DNA of 42,754 nucleotides, from assembly GCA_016285575.1 (NCBI GenBank), contig JAEEQX010000010.1:1-42754 (forward strand). The letters run 5' to 3'. Below the pieces are notes generated by a model. The model searched no databases. It was not told the origin of the DNA and was given only the letters and a program-made list of their open reading frames with translations. How positions within the stretch are numbered: position 1 is the stretch's first letter; every line of letters begins with the position of its first letter. Below are positions 17,140 to 25,709 of the stretch, one piece after another. A program made the translations under genes and the position numbers. Origin of the DNA: Lachnospiraceae bacterium. GTDB lineage: Bacteria; Bacillota; Clostridia; Lachnospirales; Lachnospiraceae.

Positions 17140-19308
17140 ATGGACAGACGATTTGTGATCGACACCGGAGAGAATAAGGAATACATGAAAGCTTTGGGAA
17201 TGGAACTGCTTGAGTTTGGAAAGCTGTTTCCCTCGCAGAGCGGAGCGTCATATTACCTTGGCGACGACGGGAAGCCATGGACTGACAGGCCCAGGGAGAC
17301 CTGGATCACCTGCAGGATGGCTCATGTGTACAGTATGGCTGCTATGGCCGGATTTCCGGAAGGAAGAGAGCTGGCGGCTGCTGCGATAAGAGGATTATCC
17401 GGTGAGCTTAAGGATAAGAATGCAGGCGGATGGTATGCGGGGATTACAGCTGACGGACAGGCGCTGCCGGATAAGCAGTGTTATGCTCACGCATTTGTGA
17501 TCCTGGCTTCAAGCTCCGCTGTCCTTGCCGGTATTGAAGGCGCTGAAGAACTGCTGGAAGAGGCGCTTAAAGTATATGATGAAAAGTTCTGGGATGAGAA
17601 CGAGGGACTGGCTGTCGATACCTGGGATACCGGATTTACCGTGCTTGATGACTACCGCGGATTAAATGCCAATATGCATACGGTAGAAGCTTTCCTTGCT
17701 GCAGCAGACTGCCTTTCCGATGAGAAGTACAGACAAAGAGCAGGAAGGATCATAGACAGAGTGATATCCTGGGCGGCTGATAATAAGTGGAGGATCCCGG
17801 AGCATTTCACCAAAAACTGGGAAGCGGATCTGGACTATAATAAGGATAAGCCCGATGATCCGTTTAAGCCCTACGGTGCAACACCGGGACACGGAATAGA
17901 ATGGTCCAGACTGATATCGCAGTGGGCGATGTCGACGGCTTTGACAAAAGAGCGCCGGGCGCATTATACAGATGCGGCGGTGAAGCTTTATGAGCGGGCT
18001 GTTGAAGACGCCTGGAATGCAGACGGCGCCTGCGGACTGGTTTATACTACGGACTGGGACGGAAAAGCCGTGGTGCACGACAGAATGCACTGGACGCTTG
18101 CGGAAGCGATCAACACTTCGGCGGTGCTGTACAGGATTACAAATGAAAAAAAATATGCAGAGCATTATTCCATGTTTTCAGAGTATCTCGAGGATGTGGT
18201 ACATGATCATGTTCATGGATCATGGTTCCATCAGCTGGACAGAAATAATAAACTGCTGGGTACGGTATGGCCCGGGAAAAGCGATATCTATCATGCTTTT
18301 CAGGCTACACAGATCCCTTATCTGGATGTGGACAGATCCATTGCATATTCTATGAGCAGGAAAGATGTGCTGGCGCTTGGAGAATTATTGATCGATTTTA
18401 CCTGTAACGGAGAGTCGGAACAGGGAAATATGCTTTTTGAGGCAAACCCCGGCGGAGCGCCGTGCAATGTTCTTGCCATGCTGACCAGGCTTGGAAAAAG
18501 AACCGGATTTATAGGTAAAGTCGGCGATGATCAGTTTGGAAGGCTGCTGCGCGCTACCCTGGATGAAGTGGGAATTGACAGCAGATATCTGATGACTGAC
18601 GAAGACGTACCGACTACGCTTGCTTTTGTGCATAAGCTGGCGGATGGTGACAGGGAGTTTTCCTTCTACAGAAAACCGGGCGCGGATATGATGCTGGGTG
18701 TGGACGATATTAAGGAAAGCATGTTTAATACAAAGATATTCCACTTTGGCACATTGTCGATGACACATGAAAATGTTCGCAGTGCGACTATGAAGGCAGT
18801 GGAGATCGCAAAGAAAAAGGGATGCCTGATCTCGCTTGATCCCAATCTGCGTGAGCCTCTCTGGGCAGACCTTGAAGAAGCAAAAACACAGATGCTCAAG
18901 GCAATCTCCTGCTGTGACATTTTGAAGATCTCGGATAATGAGATTCAGTTTGTCACAGGAATGGAAGACTATGATCAGGGTATACAGAAACTGAGAGATA
19001 TGTATGAGATCCCTTTGATCTGTCTGACCATGGGAAAGGATGGCAGCAGAGGTTATTATAAGGATCTGCGGGTAGAAGTGCCGGCTGTACGGCAGAGCCG
19101 GATAGTGGATGCCACGGGCGCCGGAGATACCTTCTGCGGTTCGGTGCTCGGTTACATCTGTGATAACGGACTGGATGATCTGACAGAGACGGATCTTAAG
19201 GAGATGCTCTCACAGGCGAATGCGGCGGCATCACTCGTCACACAGAAAAAAGGCGCGATCAGATCCATGCCGGATATCGAAGATATCAGGAAACTCCGCA
19301 CCTCATAA
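17140..19308 (+). CDS. Bifunctional AGE-family sugar isomerase / PfkB fructokinase fusion
   Basis: A 722-residue two-domain enzyme. Residues 1-400 form an (alpha/alpha)6 barrel of the N-acylglucosamine epimerase / YihS / mannose isomerase group: WITCRMAHVYSMAAMAG (Arg59, His62), NANMHTVEAF (His180), ATPGHGIEWSRL (His251) and DIYHAFQAT (His385), positions that match the catalytic histidines of YihS-type aldose-ketose isomerases. From about residue 408 a PfkB kinase follows: VLALGELLIDF, NPGGAPCNVLAMLTRLG and VDATGAGDTFCG with catalytic Asp663, as in fructokinases. The likely sequence is mannose to fructose to fructose-6-phosphate, consistent with the beta-mannosidase remnant just upstream. The start at 17140 follows GGGGG at good spacing; an in-frame ATG at 17104 is less likely. 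G+C and CTG codon use are visibly higher than in flanking genes, a sign of transfer. A terminator follows directly. Confidence 0.9.
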   Translation: MDRRFVIDTGENKEYMKALGMELLEFGKLFPSQSGASYYLGDDGKPWTDRPRETWITCRMAHVYSMAAMAGFPEGRELAAAAIRGLSGELKDKNAGGWYAGITADGQALPDKQCYAHAFVILASSSAVLAGIEGAEELLEEALKVYDEKFWDENEGLAVDTWDTGFTVLDDYRGLNANMHTVEAFLAAADCLSDEKYRQRAGRIIDRVISWAADNKWRIPEHFTKNWEADLDYNKDKPDDPFKPYGATPGHGIEWSRLISQWAMSTALTKERRAHYTDAAVKLYERAVEDAWNADGACGLVYTTDWDGKAVVHDRMHWTLAEAINTSAVLYRITNEKKYAEHYSMFSEYLEDVVHDHVHGSWFHQLDRNNKLLGTVWPGKSDIYHAFQATQIPYLDVDRSIAYSMSRKDVLALGELLIDFTCNGESEQGNMLFEANPGGAPCNVLAMLTRLGKRTGFIGKVGDDQFGRLLRATLDEVGIDSRYLMTDEDVPTTLAFVHKLADGDREFSFYRKPGADMMLGVDDIKESMFNTKIFHFGTLSMTHENVRSATMKAVEIAKKKGCLISLDPNLREPLWADLEEAKTQMLKAISCCDILKISDNEIQFVTGMEDYDQGIQKLRDMYEIPLICLTMGKDGSRGYYKDLRVEVPAVRQSRIVDATGAGDTFCGSVLGYICDNGLDDLTETDLKEMLSQANAAASLVTQKKGAIRSMPDIEDIRKLRTS

Positions 19309-19314
19309 CCCAAA

Positions 19315-19346
19315 AGACCACGGGGACGGACCTCGTGGTTTTTTTT
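19315..19346 (+). terminator. Terminator after the isomerase-kinase gene
   Basis: ACCACG (19317-19322) pairs with CGTGGT (19334-19339), with further partial pairing inside, followed by an eight-base T run. Confidence 0.85.
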
Positions 19347-19396
19347 AATTCACAGTTTCATGTAAAGCAAAAAGCGCGGAGCTGTGAAAAAGGAGC

Positions 19397-19446
19397 TTGA
19401 CAATAAGTTTCTTTTTTGTATAACACTGTTAGCTAATTCTGTTAGC
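19397..19446 (+). promoter_or_regulatory. Strong sigma-A promoter and repeat operator for the excisionase-like gene
   Basis: TTGACA (19397-19402), a 16-base spacer and TATAAC (19419-19424) make a near-consensus promoter. Immediately downstream, CTGTTAGC occurs at 19426-19433 and again at 19439-19446, 13 bases apart; GCTAA and TTAGC inside them also form a dyad. The repeats overlap the expected transcription start, as an operator or excisionase binding site would. Confidence 0.75.
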
Positions 19447-19468
19447 ATATGAGAAAGATAAAAGCAGG

Positions 19469-19678
19469 ATGGATGTTCGTATTTCTGAAAAAACGACGCT
19501 TTCTATCGAGGAGGCGGCAGCTTTAAGTGGATTGGGTCAAAATTATATTGAATCCCTGCTTAGAATGCCGGATTGTCCGTTTCTGTACCACGTGAACCGG
19601 GATGGGTGTGCAGAGAAACGAAGGAAACGAGTGATCCGCGTTCCGTTTGAGCGCTTTATTATAGAGCATCCGGGATGA
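19469..19678 (+). CDS. Excisionase-like small DNA-binding protein
   Basis: A 69-residue basic protein with the layout of Tn916-type excisionases: LSIEEAAALSGLGQNYIESLL forms a MerR/Xis-like winged helix, and KRRKRVIRVPFERFIIEHPG is the positively charged end. Excisionases bend DNA and turn the integrase toward excision. It has its own strong promoter and lies 120 bases before an integrase remnant, the usual xis-int order. The Shine-Dalgarno AGCAGG is unusually close to the ATG, so translation may be weak. The reading frame itself is intact. With the integrase destroyed, it may now serve only as a regulator or be a relic. Confidence 0.65.
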   Translation: MDVRISEKTTLSIEEAAALSGLGQNYIESLLRMPDCPFLYHVNRDGCAEKRRKRVIRVPFERFIIEHPG

Positions 19679-19798
19679 CGAATATATTAAGGAGGCTCAC
19701 GGACGACGCACCATCAAAGAAAACAGGTTGAAAAAAGGAAGCTCTGGTGATAAAATAGGTCAGTTGCATTGGGGCTCTTTATGAAAGGAGGCCCAAGC

Positions 19799-19956
19799 AT
19801 GGGAAAGGACCGTAAAGGGAAAGAACTGGGACAGGGTATGTTCACATTACGGATGACAGCAAGTGGCTGACGATAGCACAGTTCGAAGGCAAGTCGTCCT
19901 CTGTAGTGACGGAATCAACTTCAAATGGTGTAGAACCCGAAAACAAAATGGTGTAA
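19799..19956 (+). pseudogene. Tyrosine integrase remnant with a large internal deletion
   Basis: After a good AAAGGAGG site, the ATG at 19799 opens MGKDRKGKELGQG, the typical first residues of Tn916-family integrases. After 13 codons this frame carries only about ten more residues to a stop. From 19837 another frame gives YVHITDDSKWLTIAQFEG and ends at TAA 19954; this matches the end of tyrosine recombinases, with the tyrosine as the likely nucleophile. So the first 13 codons are joined out of frame to the last 39, with roughly 1 kb of gene lost between. The product cannot be functional. It marks the right side of the island, 65 bases before ychF. Confidence 0.75.
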
Positions 19957-19969
19957 AAATGGTGTAAAA
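19923..19969. repeat. Direct repeats AAATGGTGTA at the integrase 3' end
   Basis: AAATGGTGTA occurs at 19923, 19946 and 19957; the last two copies extend to AAATGGTGTAAAA and are 11 bases apart, the first lies 23 bases (about two turns) before the second. Repeats on one face of the helix at the end of an integrase gene resemble arm-type integrase binding sites near an attachment site. The 342 bases between the excisionase-like gene and ychF otherwise hold only the integrase remnant. Confidence 0.5.
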
Positions 19970-20020
19970 GCCAACTTAAGAATATGGAAGACCCTTAAAA
20001 TAAGCGGGATGGAGGAAGTT

Positions 20021-21121
20021 ATGAAACTAGGAATCGTAGGTTTGCCCAATGTCGGCAAGTCAACACTTTTTAATTCACTTACAAAAGCAGGAGCGGAGTC
20101 AGCTAACTATCCGTTCTGTACAATAGATCCCAATGTTGGAGTTGTTGCAGTTCCCGATGAGAGAATTGAAAAACTCGGAGAACTCTACAATACTAAGAAG
20201 GTTACCCCCGCAGTTATCGAGTTCGTAGATATCGCAGGACTTGTTAAGGGTGCAAGTAAGGGTGAAGGACTTGGTAACCAGTTCCTTGCTAATATCAGAG
20301 AAGTAGATGCTATCGTTCATGTGGTTAGATGTTTCGAGGATGAGAATATCATCCATGTAGAAGGAAACGTTGATCCTGCCAGAGATATAGAAACTATCAA
20401 TCTTGAACTTATCTTCTCAGACCTTGAGATTCTCGAAAGAAGATATGCCAAGGTTTCCAAGGGCGCAAGAATGGATAAGGCTCTTGCAAAAGAAGAAGAG
20501 ATGTTAAAGGGCATCAAGGCTCACCTTGAAGAAGGCAAGATGGCTCGTACATTCGAAGTTCCTGATGACGAGGATCTTCAGAAGGCATTCAAGGAATACA
20601 ATCTTCTTACAGCTAAGAAGACAATATATGCAGCTAATGTAGCCGAAGACGATCTTGCTGATGATGGTGCTAATAACGAACATGTTAAGAAGGTTCGTGA
20701 GATTGCAGCTTCCGAAGGCTCGGGTGCACTTGTTATCTGTGCGCAGATAGAGCAGGAACTTGCAGATCTTGATGAAGAAGAAAAGAAGGAGTACCTCGAA
20801 GAACTCGGTGTTAAGTCTTCGGGCCTCGATAAGCTTGTTACAGAGAGCTATTCACTTCTTGGCCTTATCAGTTTCCTTACAGCAGGAGAGGATGAGTGCC
20901 GTGCATGGACCATCAAGAAGGGTACCAAGGCTCCTCAGGCTGCAGGTAAGATTCATACAGACTTCGAGAGAGGTTTCATCAAGGCTGAAGTAGTTCCTTA
21001 TGATGTACTTATTAAGGAAGGTTCACTCTCAGCAGCCAAGGAAAAGGGCTTGGTTGGCCTCGAAGGCAAGGAATATGTCGTAAAAGACGGCGATGTAATC
21101 CTTTTCAGATTCAACGTATAA
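20021..21121 (+). CDS. ychF: Ribosome-associated ATPase YchF (Obg-family)
   Basis: A conserved P-loop ATPase that binds ribosomes and takes part in stress and translation control. The 366-residue protein has G1 at [11 protein letters not shown] (residues 7-17), G3 at [16 protein letters not shown], and the altered G4 NVAE in place of NKxD, which in YchF switches specificity from GTP to ATP. A helical hairpin domain (about 130-190) and a C-terminal TGS domain ending [13 protein letters not shown] complete the normal architecture. ATG 20021 is chosen over 20009 because GGAGG at 20012-20016 lies just before it and family length fits. It is monocistronic, bounded by the island on the left and a UUCG-loop terminator on the right. 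Confidence 0.98.
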   Translation: MKLGIVGLPNVGKSTLFNSLTKAGAESANYPFCTIDPNVGVVAVPDERIEKLGELYNTKKVTPAVIEFVDIAGLVKGASKGEGLGNQFLANIREVDAIVHVVRCFEDENIIHVEGNVDPARDIETINLELIFSDLEILERRYAKVSKGARMDKALAKEEEMLKGIKAHLEEGKMARTFEVPDDEDLQKAFKEYNLLTAKKTIYAANVAEDDLADDGANNEHVKKVREIAASEGSGALVICAQIEQELADLDEEEKKEYLEELGVKSSGLDKLVTESYSLLGLISFLTAGEDECRAWTIKKGTKAPQAAGKIHTDFERGFIKAEVVPYDVLIKEGSLSAAKEKGLVGLEGKEYVVKDGDVILFRFNV

Positions 21122-21195
21122 TCTTCGTTTTGTAAAATTGTGATGGTTTTGCTCTAAATCGGGTGAAAAGCACAAGATATAGAAAATAATGTAAT

Positions 21196-21223
21196 AGCAG
21201 GCTTTCGAGCCTGCTTTTTCTTT
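21196..21223 (+). terminator. Terminator after ychF with UUCG tetraloop
   Basis: AGCAGGCT pairs perfectly with AGCCTGCT around TTCG, an extra-stable tetraloop, and is followed by a T-rich run. Confidence 0.95.
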
Positions 21224-21254
21224 GCCCATTTTTTGAAAAAACTTAAAAAAATCC

Positions 21255-21283
21255 TTGAAATTGATTGAAATTTCTCATATACT
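21255..21283 (+). promoter_or_regulatory. Sigma-A promoter of the mraZ division cluster
   Basis: TTGAAA (21255-21260), a 17-base spacer and TATACT (21278-21283) predict a start near 21290, exactly where the AAGTG repeats begin. The leader before mraZ is thus about 135 bases and, apart from the repeats, holds no clear structure. Confidence 0.85.
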
Positions 21284-21289
21284 AAAAAC

Positions 21290-21328
21290 AAGTGGTGACT
21301 AAGTGGAGAATAAGTGATGATTAAGTGG
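21290..21328. promoter_or_regulatory. MraZ operator: four AAGTG[G/A] repeats at 11-bp spacing
   Basis: AAGTGG, AAGTGG, AAGTGA and AAGTGG begin at 21290, 21301, 21312 and 21323, exactly 11 bases apart. MraZ is a ring-shaped regulator known to bind short direct repeats in its own promoter, with GTGG-type cores, so these are its likely sites. They start at the predicted transcription start, a position suited to repression. A reversed copy (CACTT) is at 21341-21345. Confidence 0.8.
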
Positions 21329-21426
21329 TTAACTTTTGGTCACTTATCTCCGATATTTTAATTGTGGGGCGTGGAATCCTCGCTTTAACGAAGTAAAGGA
21401 CAGAATTTTTAGTCAGGTTAACAATC

Positions 21427-21843
21427 ATGGGATTTATGGCTGAATATCAAAATAATATGGATGCCAAGGGAAGAGTAATCCTCCCTATTAAGTTTCGTGA
21501 GACTATCGGCAACAAGTTCATCCTTACCAAGGGATTTGACCACAACCTCTTCATCTATCCGCTTGATGAGTGGAAGAAAGTAGAAGAGAAGTTATCGAAC
21601 CTCAAGATAACCAATAAGAACTCAAGAATTATCAAGAGATTATTACAGGGTTCTGCGGTGGAAGTTGAGATAGACAATCAGGATCGTATCTCGATACCTC
21701 AGAACTTGAGATTATATGCAGAACTTGAAAAAGAACTCCTATTCGTGGGCCAGGGTGAATACATAGAAATCTGGGCTAAGAATAAGTTCGAAGAAGCTAA
21801 CGAATACGACTTCTCAGAAGTTGCGGAAGATATAGATTTTTAA
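21427..21843 (+). CDS. mraZ: Transcriptional regulator MraZ
   Basis: An AbrB-like (SpoVT/AbrB fold) DNA-binding protein that controls the division and cell-wall cluster it heads. The 138 residues contain two MraZ repeats: [24 protein letters not shown] at the start (only partly quoted motif DAKGRVILP) and the second copy around [21 protein letters not shown]. The start at 21427 gives the usual N-terminal strand (MGFMAEYQ, compare MFMGEYQ in other bacteria); the next in-frame ATG would remove it. The ribosome site is weak. Upstream is a clean promoter plus four operator repeats, which predicts autoregulation. rsmH follows after 26 bases. Confidence 0.97.
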   Translation: MGFMAEYQNNMDAKGRVILPIKFRETIGNKFILTKGFDHNLFIYPLDEWKKVEEKLSNLKITNKNSRIIKRLLQGSAVEVEIDNQDRISIPQNLRLYAELEKELLFVGQGEYIEIWAKNKFEEANEYDFSEVAEDIDF

Positions 21844-21869
21844 AGAACCTGACAGCGGTTAACAAAAGT

Positions 21870-22808
21870 ATGGAATTCAAACACGTATCCGTATTACTCA
21901 ATGAAACGGTGGACGGATTAAATGTAAAAGAAAACGGAATATATGTTGACTGCACATTGGGCGGAGCCGGACATTCATACGAGATATTAAAAAGGCTTAA
22001 AGGAACCGGCCGACTAATCGGTATAGATCAGGATGCGGATGCACTTAAGGCTGCAAAAGAGAGACTTAAGGAATTCGATAACGTAACTTACGTACACAGC
22101 AATTTTGAAAATATAAAAGAAATCGTCAAGACAGAGTGCGACGGATTGGTTGATGGAATAATAGCGGACCTCGGAGTCAGCTCCTACCAGTTCGATACAC
22201 CTGAGAGAGGATTCAGCTACAGATTCGATGCACCTCTCGATATGCGAATGAATAAGGAAAACGAACTTAGCGCATATGAGATAGTCAATGAATATGACGA
22301 ATCGGATCTTTTCAGAGTGATTAGGGATTACGGCGAAGACAAGTTCGCCAAGAACATCGCTAAGCACATTTGCATAAGAAGGAAAGAAGCTCCAATAAAA
22401 ACTACATTTGAGCTTAACGAGATTATAAAAGCAGCAATACCCGCCAAGATGAGAGAAAAAGGCGGACATCCTTCAAAAAGAACTTTTCAGGCACTGAGAA
22501 TTGAGTGCAACAGAGAGATAGAAGTTCTTGAGAATACACTGGATGACATGATTGATTGCTTGAAAGATGAGGGAAGACTCTGCATCATAACCTTCCATTC
22601 GTTAGAGGATAGAGCAGTAAAGAATAACTTCAAGACTAATGAAAATCCTTGCACCTGTCCTCCGAACTTTCCGGTTTGCGTATGCGGCAAGATACCTAAG
22701 GGGAAGGTAATCACCAGAAAGCCGATTATCGCAAGTGACGAGGAAATGGAAGTTAATCCTCGCAGTCAGTCAGCAAAACTAAGAGTATTCGAAAGAAAAG
22801 TTTTATAA
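21870..22808 (+). CDS. rsmH: 16S rRNA C1402 N4-methyltransferase
   Basis: Methylates the N4 position of cytidine 1402 in the ribosomal P site, using S-adenosylmethionine. The 312-residue protein has the SAM-binding motif [12 protein letters not shown] (about residues 25-36), [11 protein letters not shown], the domain block [20 protein letters not shown] and the C-terminal [15 protein letters not shown], all diagnostic of RsmH (MraW). The cysteine-containing segment [13 protein letters not shown] is typical of the clostridial forms. Second gene of the dcw cluster. Confidence 0.98.
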   Translation: MEFKHVSVLLNETVDGLNVKENGIYVDCTLGGAGHSYEILKRLKGTGRLIGIDQDADALKAAKERLKEFDNVTYVHSNFENIKEIVKTECDGLVDGIIADLGVSSYQFDTPERGFSYRFDAPLDMRMNKENELSAYEIVNEYDESDLFRVIRDYGEDKFAKNIAKHICIRRKEAPIKTTFELNEIIKAAIPAKMREKGGHPSKRTFQALRIECNREIEVLENTLDDMIDCLKDEGRLCIITFHSLEDRAVKNNFKTNENPCTCPPNFPVCVCGKIPKGKVITRKPIIASDEEMEVNPRSQSAKLRVFERKVL

Positions 22809-22856
22809 ATCTGTGTAAGGGAAATTCAGAATTACAAAAATATTAAGGGGAATGTG

Positions 22857-23327
22857 ATGGAAACACAAACTTTAGAATTCAAAGGATTGAAAAGAAGAGT
22901 GACACCCACTACAACAACTAAGGGTAATACAGCAGTAAAGCTTAATCCCAAGAAGAACAAAAAGAGCATGCTCGAAGTTCTTCCCAAGGAGATCAAAAAA
23001 TACAATATATCGAGTAGATTGTTACTTACAGTTTTCTATGTTGTATGTATAGGTCTTTTCATAGGTTCGATTTTGGTGTATATTAATCTGCAGGGCGATT
23101 TGTCGAACTCGTCCGATAAGATAGCATCATTGAAGACCAGATACGAGCAGGAAAAGAAAGACAATGATGCAGAATTGGCAGCAATTAATAATTCCATAGA
23201 TAATGAAGAAATCAGACGTGTAGCTATCGAGAAGCTTGGCATGCATTACGCTTCCGATGGACAGGTCGTTGAATACACGGAAGACTATGTTAATGATTAC
23301 GTAAGAGTGTACTCCGTTATTCATTAG
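22857..23327 (+). CDS. ftsL: Cell division protein FtsL-like
   Basis: A bitopic septum protein that in other bacteria forms a complex with FtsQ/DivIB and FtsB/DivIC to activate FtsWI. The 156-residue product has a basic cytoplasmic N-terminus of about 60 residues, one membrane helix (LLLTVFYVVCIGLFIGSILV), then a short coiled-coil (SSDKIASLKTRYEQEKKDN) and a membrane-distal tail. Sequence conservation in this family is low; the assignment rests on topology and on the position between rsmH and ftsI. ATG 22857 is used; a GTG at 22854 is an alternative. AAGGGGAA upstream is the ribosome site. Confidence 0.82.
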   Translation: METQTLEFKGLKRRVTPTTTTKGNTAVKLNPKKNKKSMLEVLPKEIKKYNISSRLLLTVFYVVCIGLFIGSILVYINLQGDLSNSSDKIASLKTRYEQEKKDNDAELAAINNSIDNEEIRRVAIEKLGMHYASDGQVVEYTEDYVNDYVRVYSVIH

Positions 23328-23337
23328 GAACACAATT

Positions 23338-25668
23338 ATGTTTAATGAGATATCTAATAAGCTTTTGGATTTCCTTAAAGAAACTATACAGTACTGTTCA
23401 GTTAGTTTCCTTAGGATGATAGGCGCCAGAGAAGCTGATAAATATGGAAACAAGGATAATAAGAGCAATCAACAGGTTGCTCTTATTCGCGTATTGTTTG
23501 GCATTCTTATTGTAGCCTTTATCGTCATTATTTTCAGAGTTTCATATCTCGTTGTTTTTAAGGGCGAAGAGTTCAAAAGAACCGTATATTCGCAAAGACA
23601 GGCATCCGATACAGTCATAGCGTGTCAGCGTGGCAGTATCTATGATGCAAAAGGAACAGTGCTCGCATCCAACGAAAAGAAATACATCGTAGTTCTTGAT
23701 GCTAAGCAGGTTACAGATTATTCAAGACAGATGGGCAAATCGGCATACATTGATGCCACAGCCGAAGCTCTTAATCAATACTTAGGATATAATGCCGAAG
23801 AGATTAAGAACTTTATCAATAACAATCCCAACGACGCATACGAACGTATATCCAAAGATGAAAATGGAAAAGTTATAGCTCTTGATGCTGAGACAGTTCA
23901 GCCTCTCAAGGACGCTATTGCTCATTCCAAGGAAAAAGGTGCCAAGGAATTGGCAATCTACGGAATACAGTTCGAAGATTCATACAGCAGAGTATATCCC
24001 AACAATACATTGGCATGCGACCTCATCGGATACGTTAATGATGGTGATGAAGGTATGTATGGCCTTGAGCAGTATTACGAGGATACTCTTAAAGGTGTTA
24101 ATGGTAGATCGTTCGGATACATTAACGACTATACCAATCTTGAAAAGCAGATTGTTCCTGCACAGAATGGTAATTCACTTATCCTTAATGTGGATGCTTC
24201 TATTCAGCGTATAGTTGAAAGAAAGATTGTGGAAGTTAATGATTCTATGGATACAGAAGATCGTCCCGGTTCATATAATACCGGTGTCATCATCATGGAA
24301 TGCGATACAGGTAATATCCTTTGCATGGCAGGCTATCCTTTTTATGATCTTAATGATCCGAGAGCGGTTACTATCGATAAGTACTATTCTCAAAAACAGG
24401 TCAATGAGATTATGTCCAAGTTTGCCAAGGAAGAAGGATATATTAACGGTATCTCAAGTAATATCTTTTTCGAAGAGGGCAGCGACCCTTATCTTAAGGT
24501 TTTAAATGAAGAGACGGGAAAAGACGAAGTCGTAATGCTTACAAGAGAACAGCTTGATAAGCTTGATAACGACTTATCAGGATATGTCAGAGACGGTGTA
24601 TGGAAAAACTTTTGTATATCCGATACATACGAGCCCGGTTCTGTTGCCAAGACAATAACCACTGCAATCGGACTTGATTCGGGTAAGCTTGTCCCTTCAG
24701 ACAGCTTTTATTGTACAGGTGTTATTGATGTCCTCGACAGACACATTCACTGTTCTCATAAGTGGGGTTGTGAAGGCGGAGATTTAAGAATGTGCCTTGT
24801 TAAGTCTTGTAACCCTGCATATACACAGTTTGGTAAAAAGATAGGTAAGAAGACATTCCTTGAATACAGTAAGGACTTTTACGGTGTTAAGACCGGTATC
24901 GATCTTACAGGTGAAGTTAGTGCTGAAGGACTTATATTCAACGAGAAGACACTTAATACAGTAGAACTTGCTACTGCATCGTTCGGTCAAGGTTTTAACG
25001 CTACCATGATTCAGATGATATGCGGCTTCAACTCTCTCATTAACGGTGGTTCATATTATGAGCCCCATGTTGTTAACAGAATAGTTGATGAGAATGGTTG
25101 CGTCGTAAGTAACGTAGAGCCCAAGATTTTAAAGCAGACAGTATCAGAGACAACCAGTGATAAGCTTAGAGATTATTGCATCGGTGTTGTAGAAGAAGAA
25201 AGCGGTACAGGTAAAAAAGCTCGTCCCGCAGGTTATAGAATCGGTGGAAAGACAGGTACTGCTCAGATCTCCGGTGTTGGTGGATACCAGGAAGGTCAGT
25301 ACGTAGTATCATTCATGAGTTTTGCTCCTGCAGATGATCCCAAGATTGTAATGTATGTTGTTATCGACAGACCCAACATTCCCGATCAGTCATCAGGTGC
25401 GGTTAATCAGGCTTGTTTACTTACAAGAGAAATCTACACAGAAGTATTGCCTTACCTTAATATTCCTATGACTGAGACAATAAGTGAAAAGGAACAGGAA
25501 GAACTCTTAGAGAAGGGTATCTATACATCCAATATCGTGCCTGACGAAGATGAATATACAGGAGATATCATCGAAGGCGGCGACGGAGAAAACAGTAATG
25601 CTGAAAACAACAATACAGAAAACACTAATACGGAAAACAAAGATAAAACCAATAAAAAAGAAAACTAA
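23338..25668 (+). CDS. ftsI: Septal class B penicillin-binding protein (FtsI/PBP2B/SpoVD type)
   Basis: Transpeptidase that cross-links septal peptidoglycan with FtsW. The 776-residue protein has a cytoplasmic N-terminus, one membrane helix near residues 50-72, the dimerisation domain start RQASDTVIACQRGSIYDAKG, and a transpeptidase domain with SxxK at Ser435 (GSVAK), SxN at Ser490 (SCN) and KTGT at Lys638. No PASTA domain is present. The C-terminus is a low-complexity acidic and Asn/Thr/Glu-rich tail (repeated TEN) of about 45 residues, exposed outside the cell. In Clostridia this position can be occupied by both vegetative and sporulation forms; a dcw cluster with ftsW and ftsQ favours the vegetative role. 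Confidence 0.93.
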   Translation: MFNEISNKLLDFLKETIQYCSVSFLRMIGAREADKYGNKDNKSNQQVALIRVLFGILIVAFIVIIFRVSYLVVFKGEEFKRTVYSQRQASDTVIACQRGSIYDAKGTVLASNEKKYIVVLDAKQVTDYSRQMGKSAYIDATAEALNQYLGYNAEEIKNFINNNPNDAYERISKDENGKVIALDAETVQPLKDAIAHSKEKGAKELAIYGIQFEDSYSRVYPNNTLACDLIGYVNDGDEGMYGLEQYYEDTLKGVNGRSFGYINDYTNLEKQIVPAQNGNSLILNVDASIQRIVERKIVEVNDSMDTEDRPGSYNTGVIIMECDTGNILCMAGYPFYDLNDPRAVTIDKYYSQKQVNEIMSKFAKEEGYINGISSNIFFEEGSDPYLKVLNEETGKDEVVMLTREQLDKLDNDLSGYVRDGVWKNFCISDTYEPGSVAKTITTAIGLDSGKLVPSDSFYCTGVIDVLDRHIHCSHKWGCEGGDLRMCLVKSCNPAYTQFGKKIGKKTFLEYSKDFYGVKTGIDLTGEVSAEGLIFNEKTLNTVELATASFGQGFNATMIQMICGFNSLINGGSYYEPHVVNRIVDENGCVVSNVEPKILKQTVSETTSDKLRDYCIGVVEEESGTGKKARPAGYRIGGKTGTAQISGVGGYQEGQYVVSFMSFAPADDPKIVMYVVIDRPNIPDQSSGAVNQACLLTREIYTEVLPYLNIPMTETISEKEQEELLEKGIYTSNIVPDEDEYTGDIIEGGDGENSNAENNNTENTNTENKDKTNKKEN

Positions 25669-25709
25669 AATAAATATATAAAAAACAAAATAATCAGAGG
25701 TGTGTTCCC

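Noticed and set aside
21329..21426. Riboswitch or attenuator in the mraZ leader
   Set aside because: Apart from one reversed CACTT copy no conserved RNA fold or terminator-like hairpin is visible.
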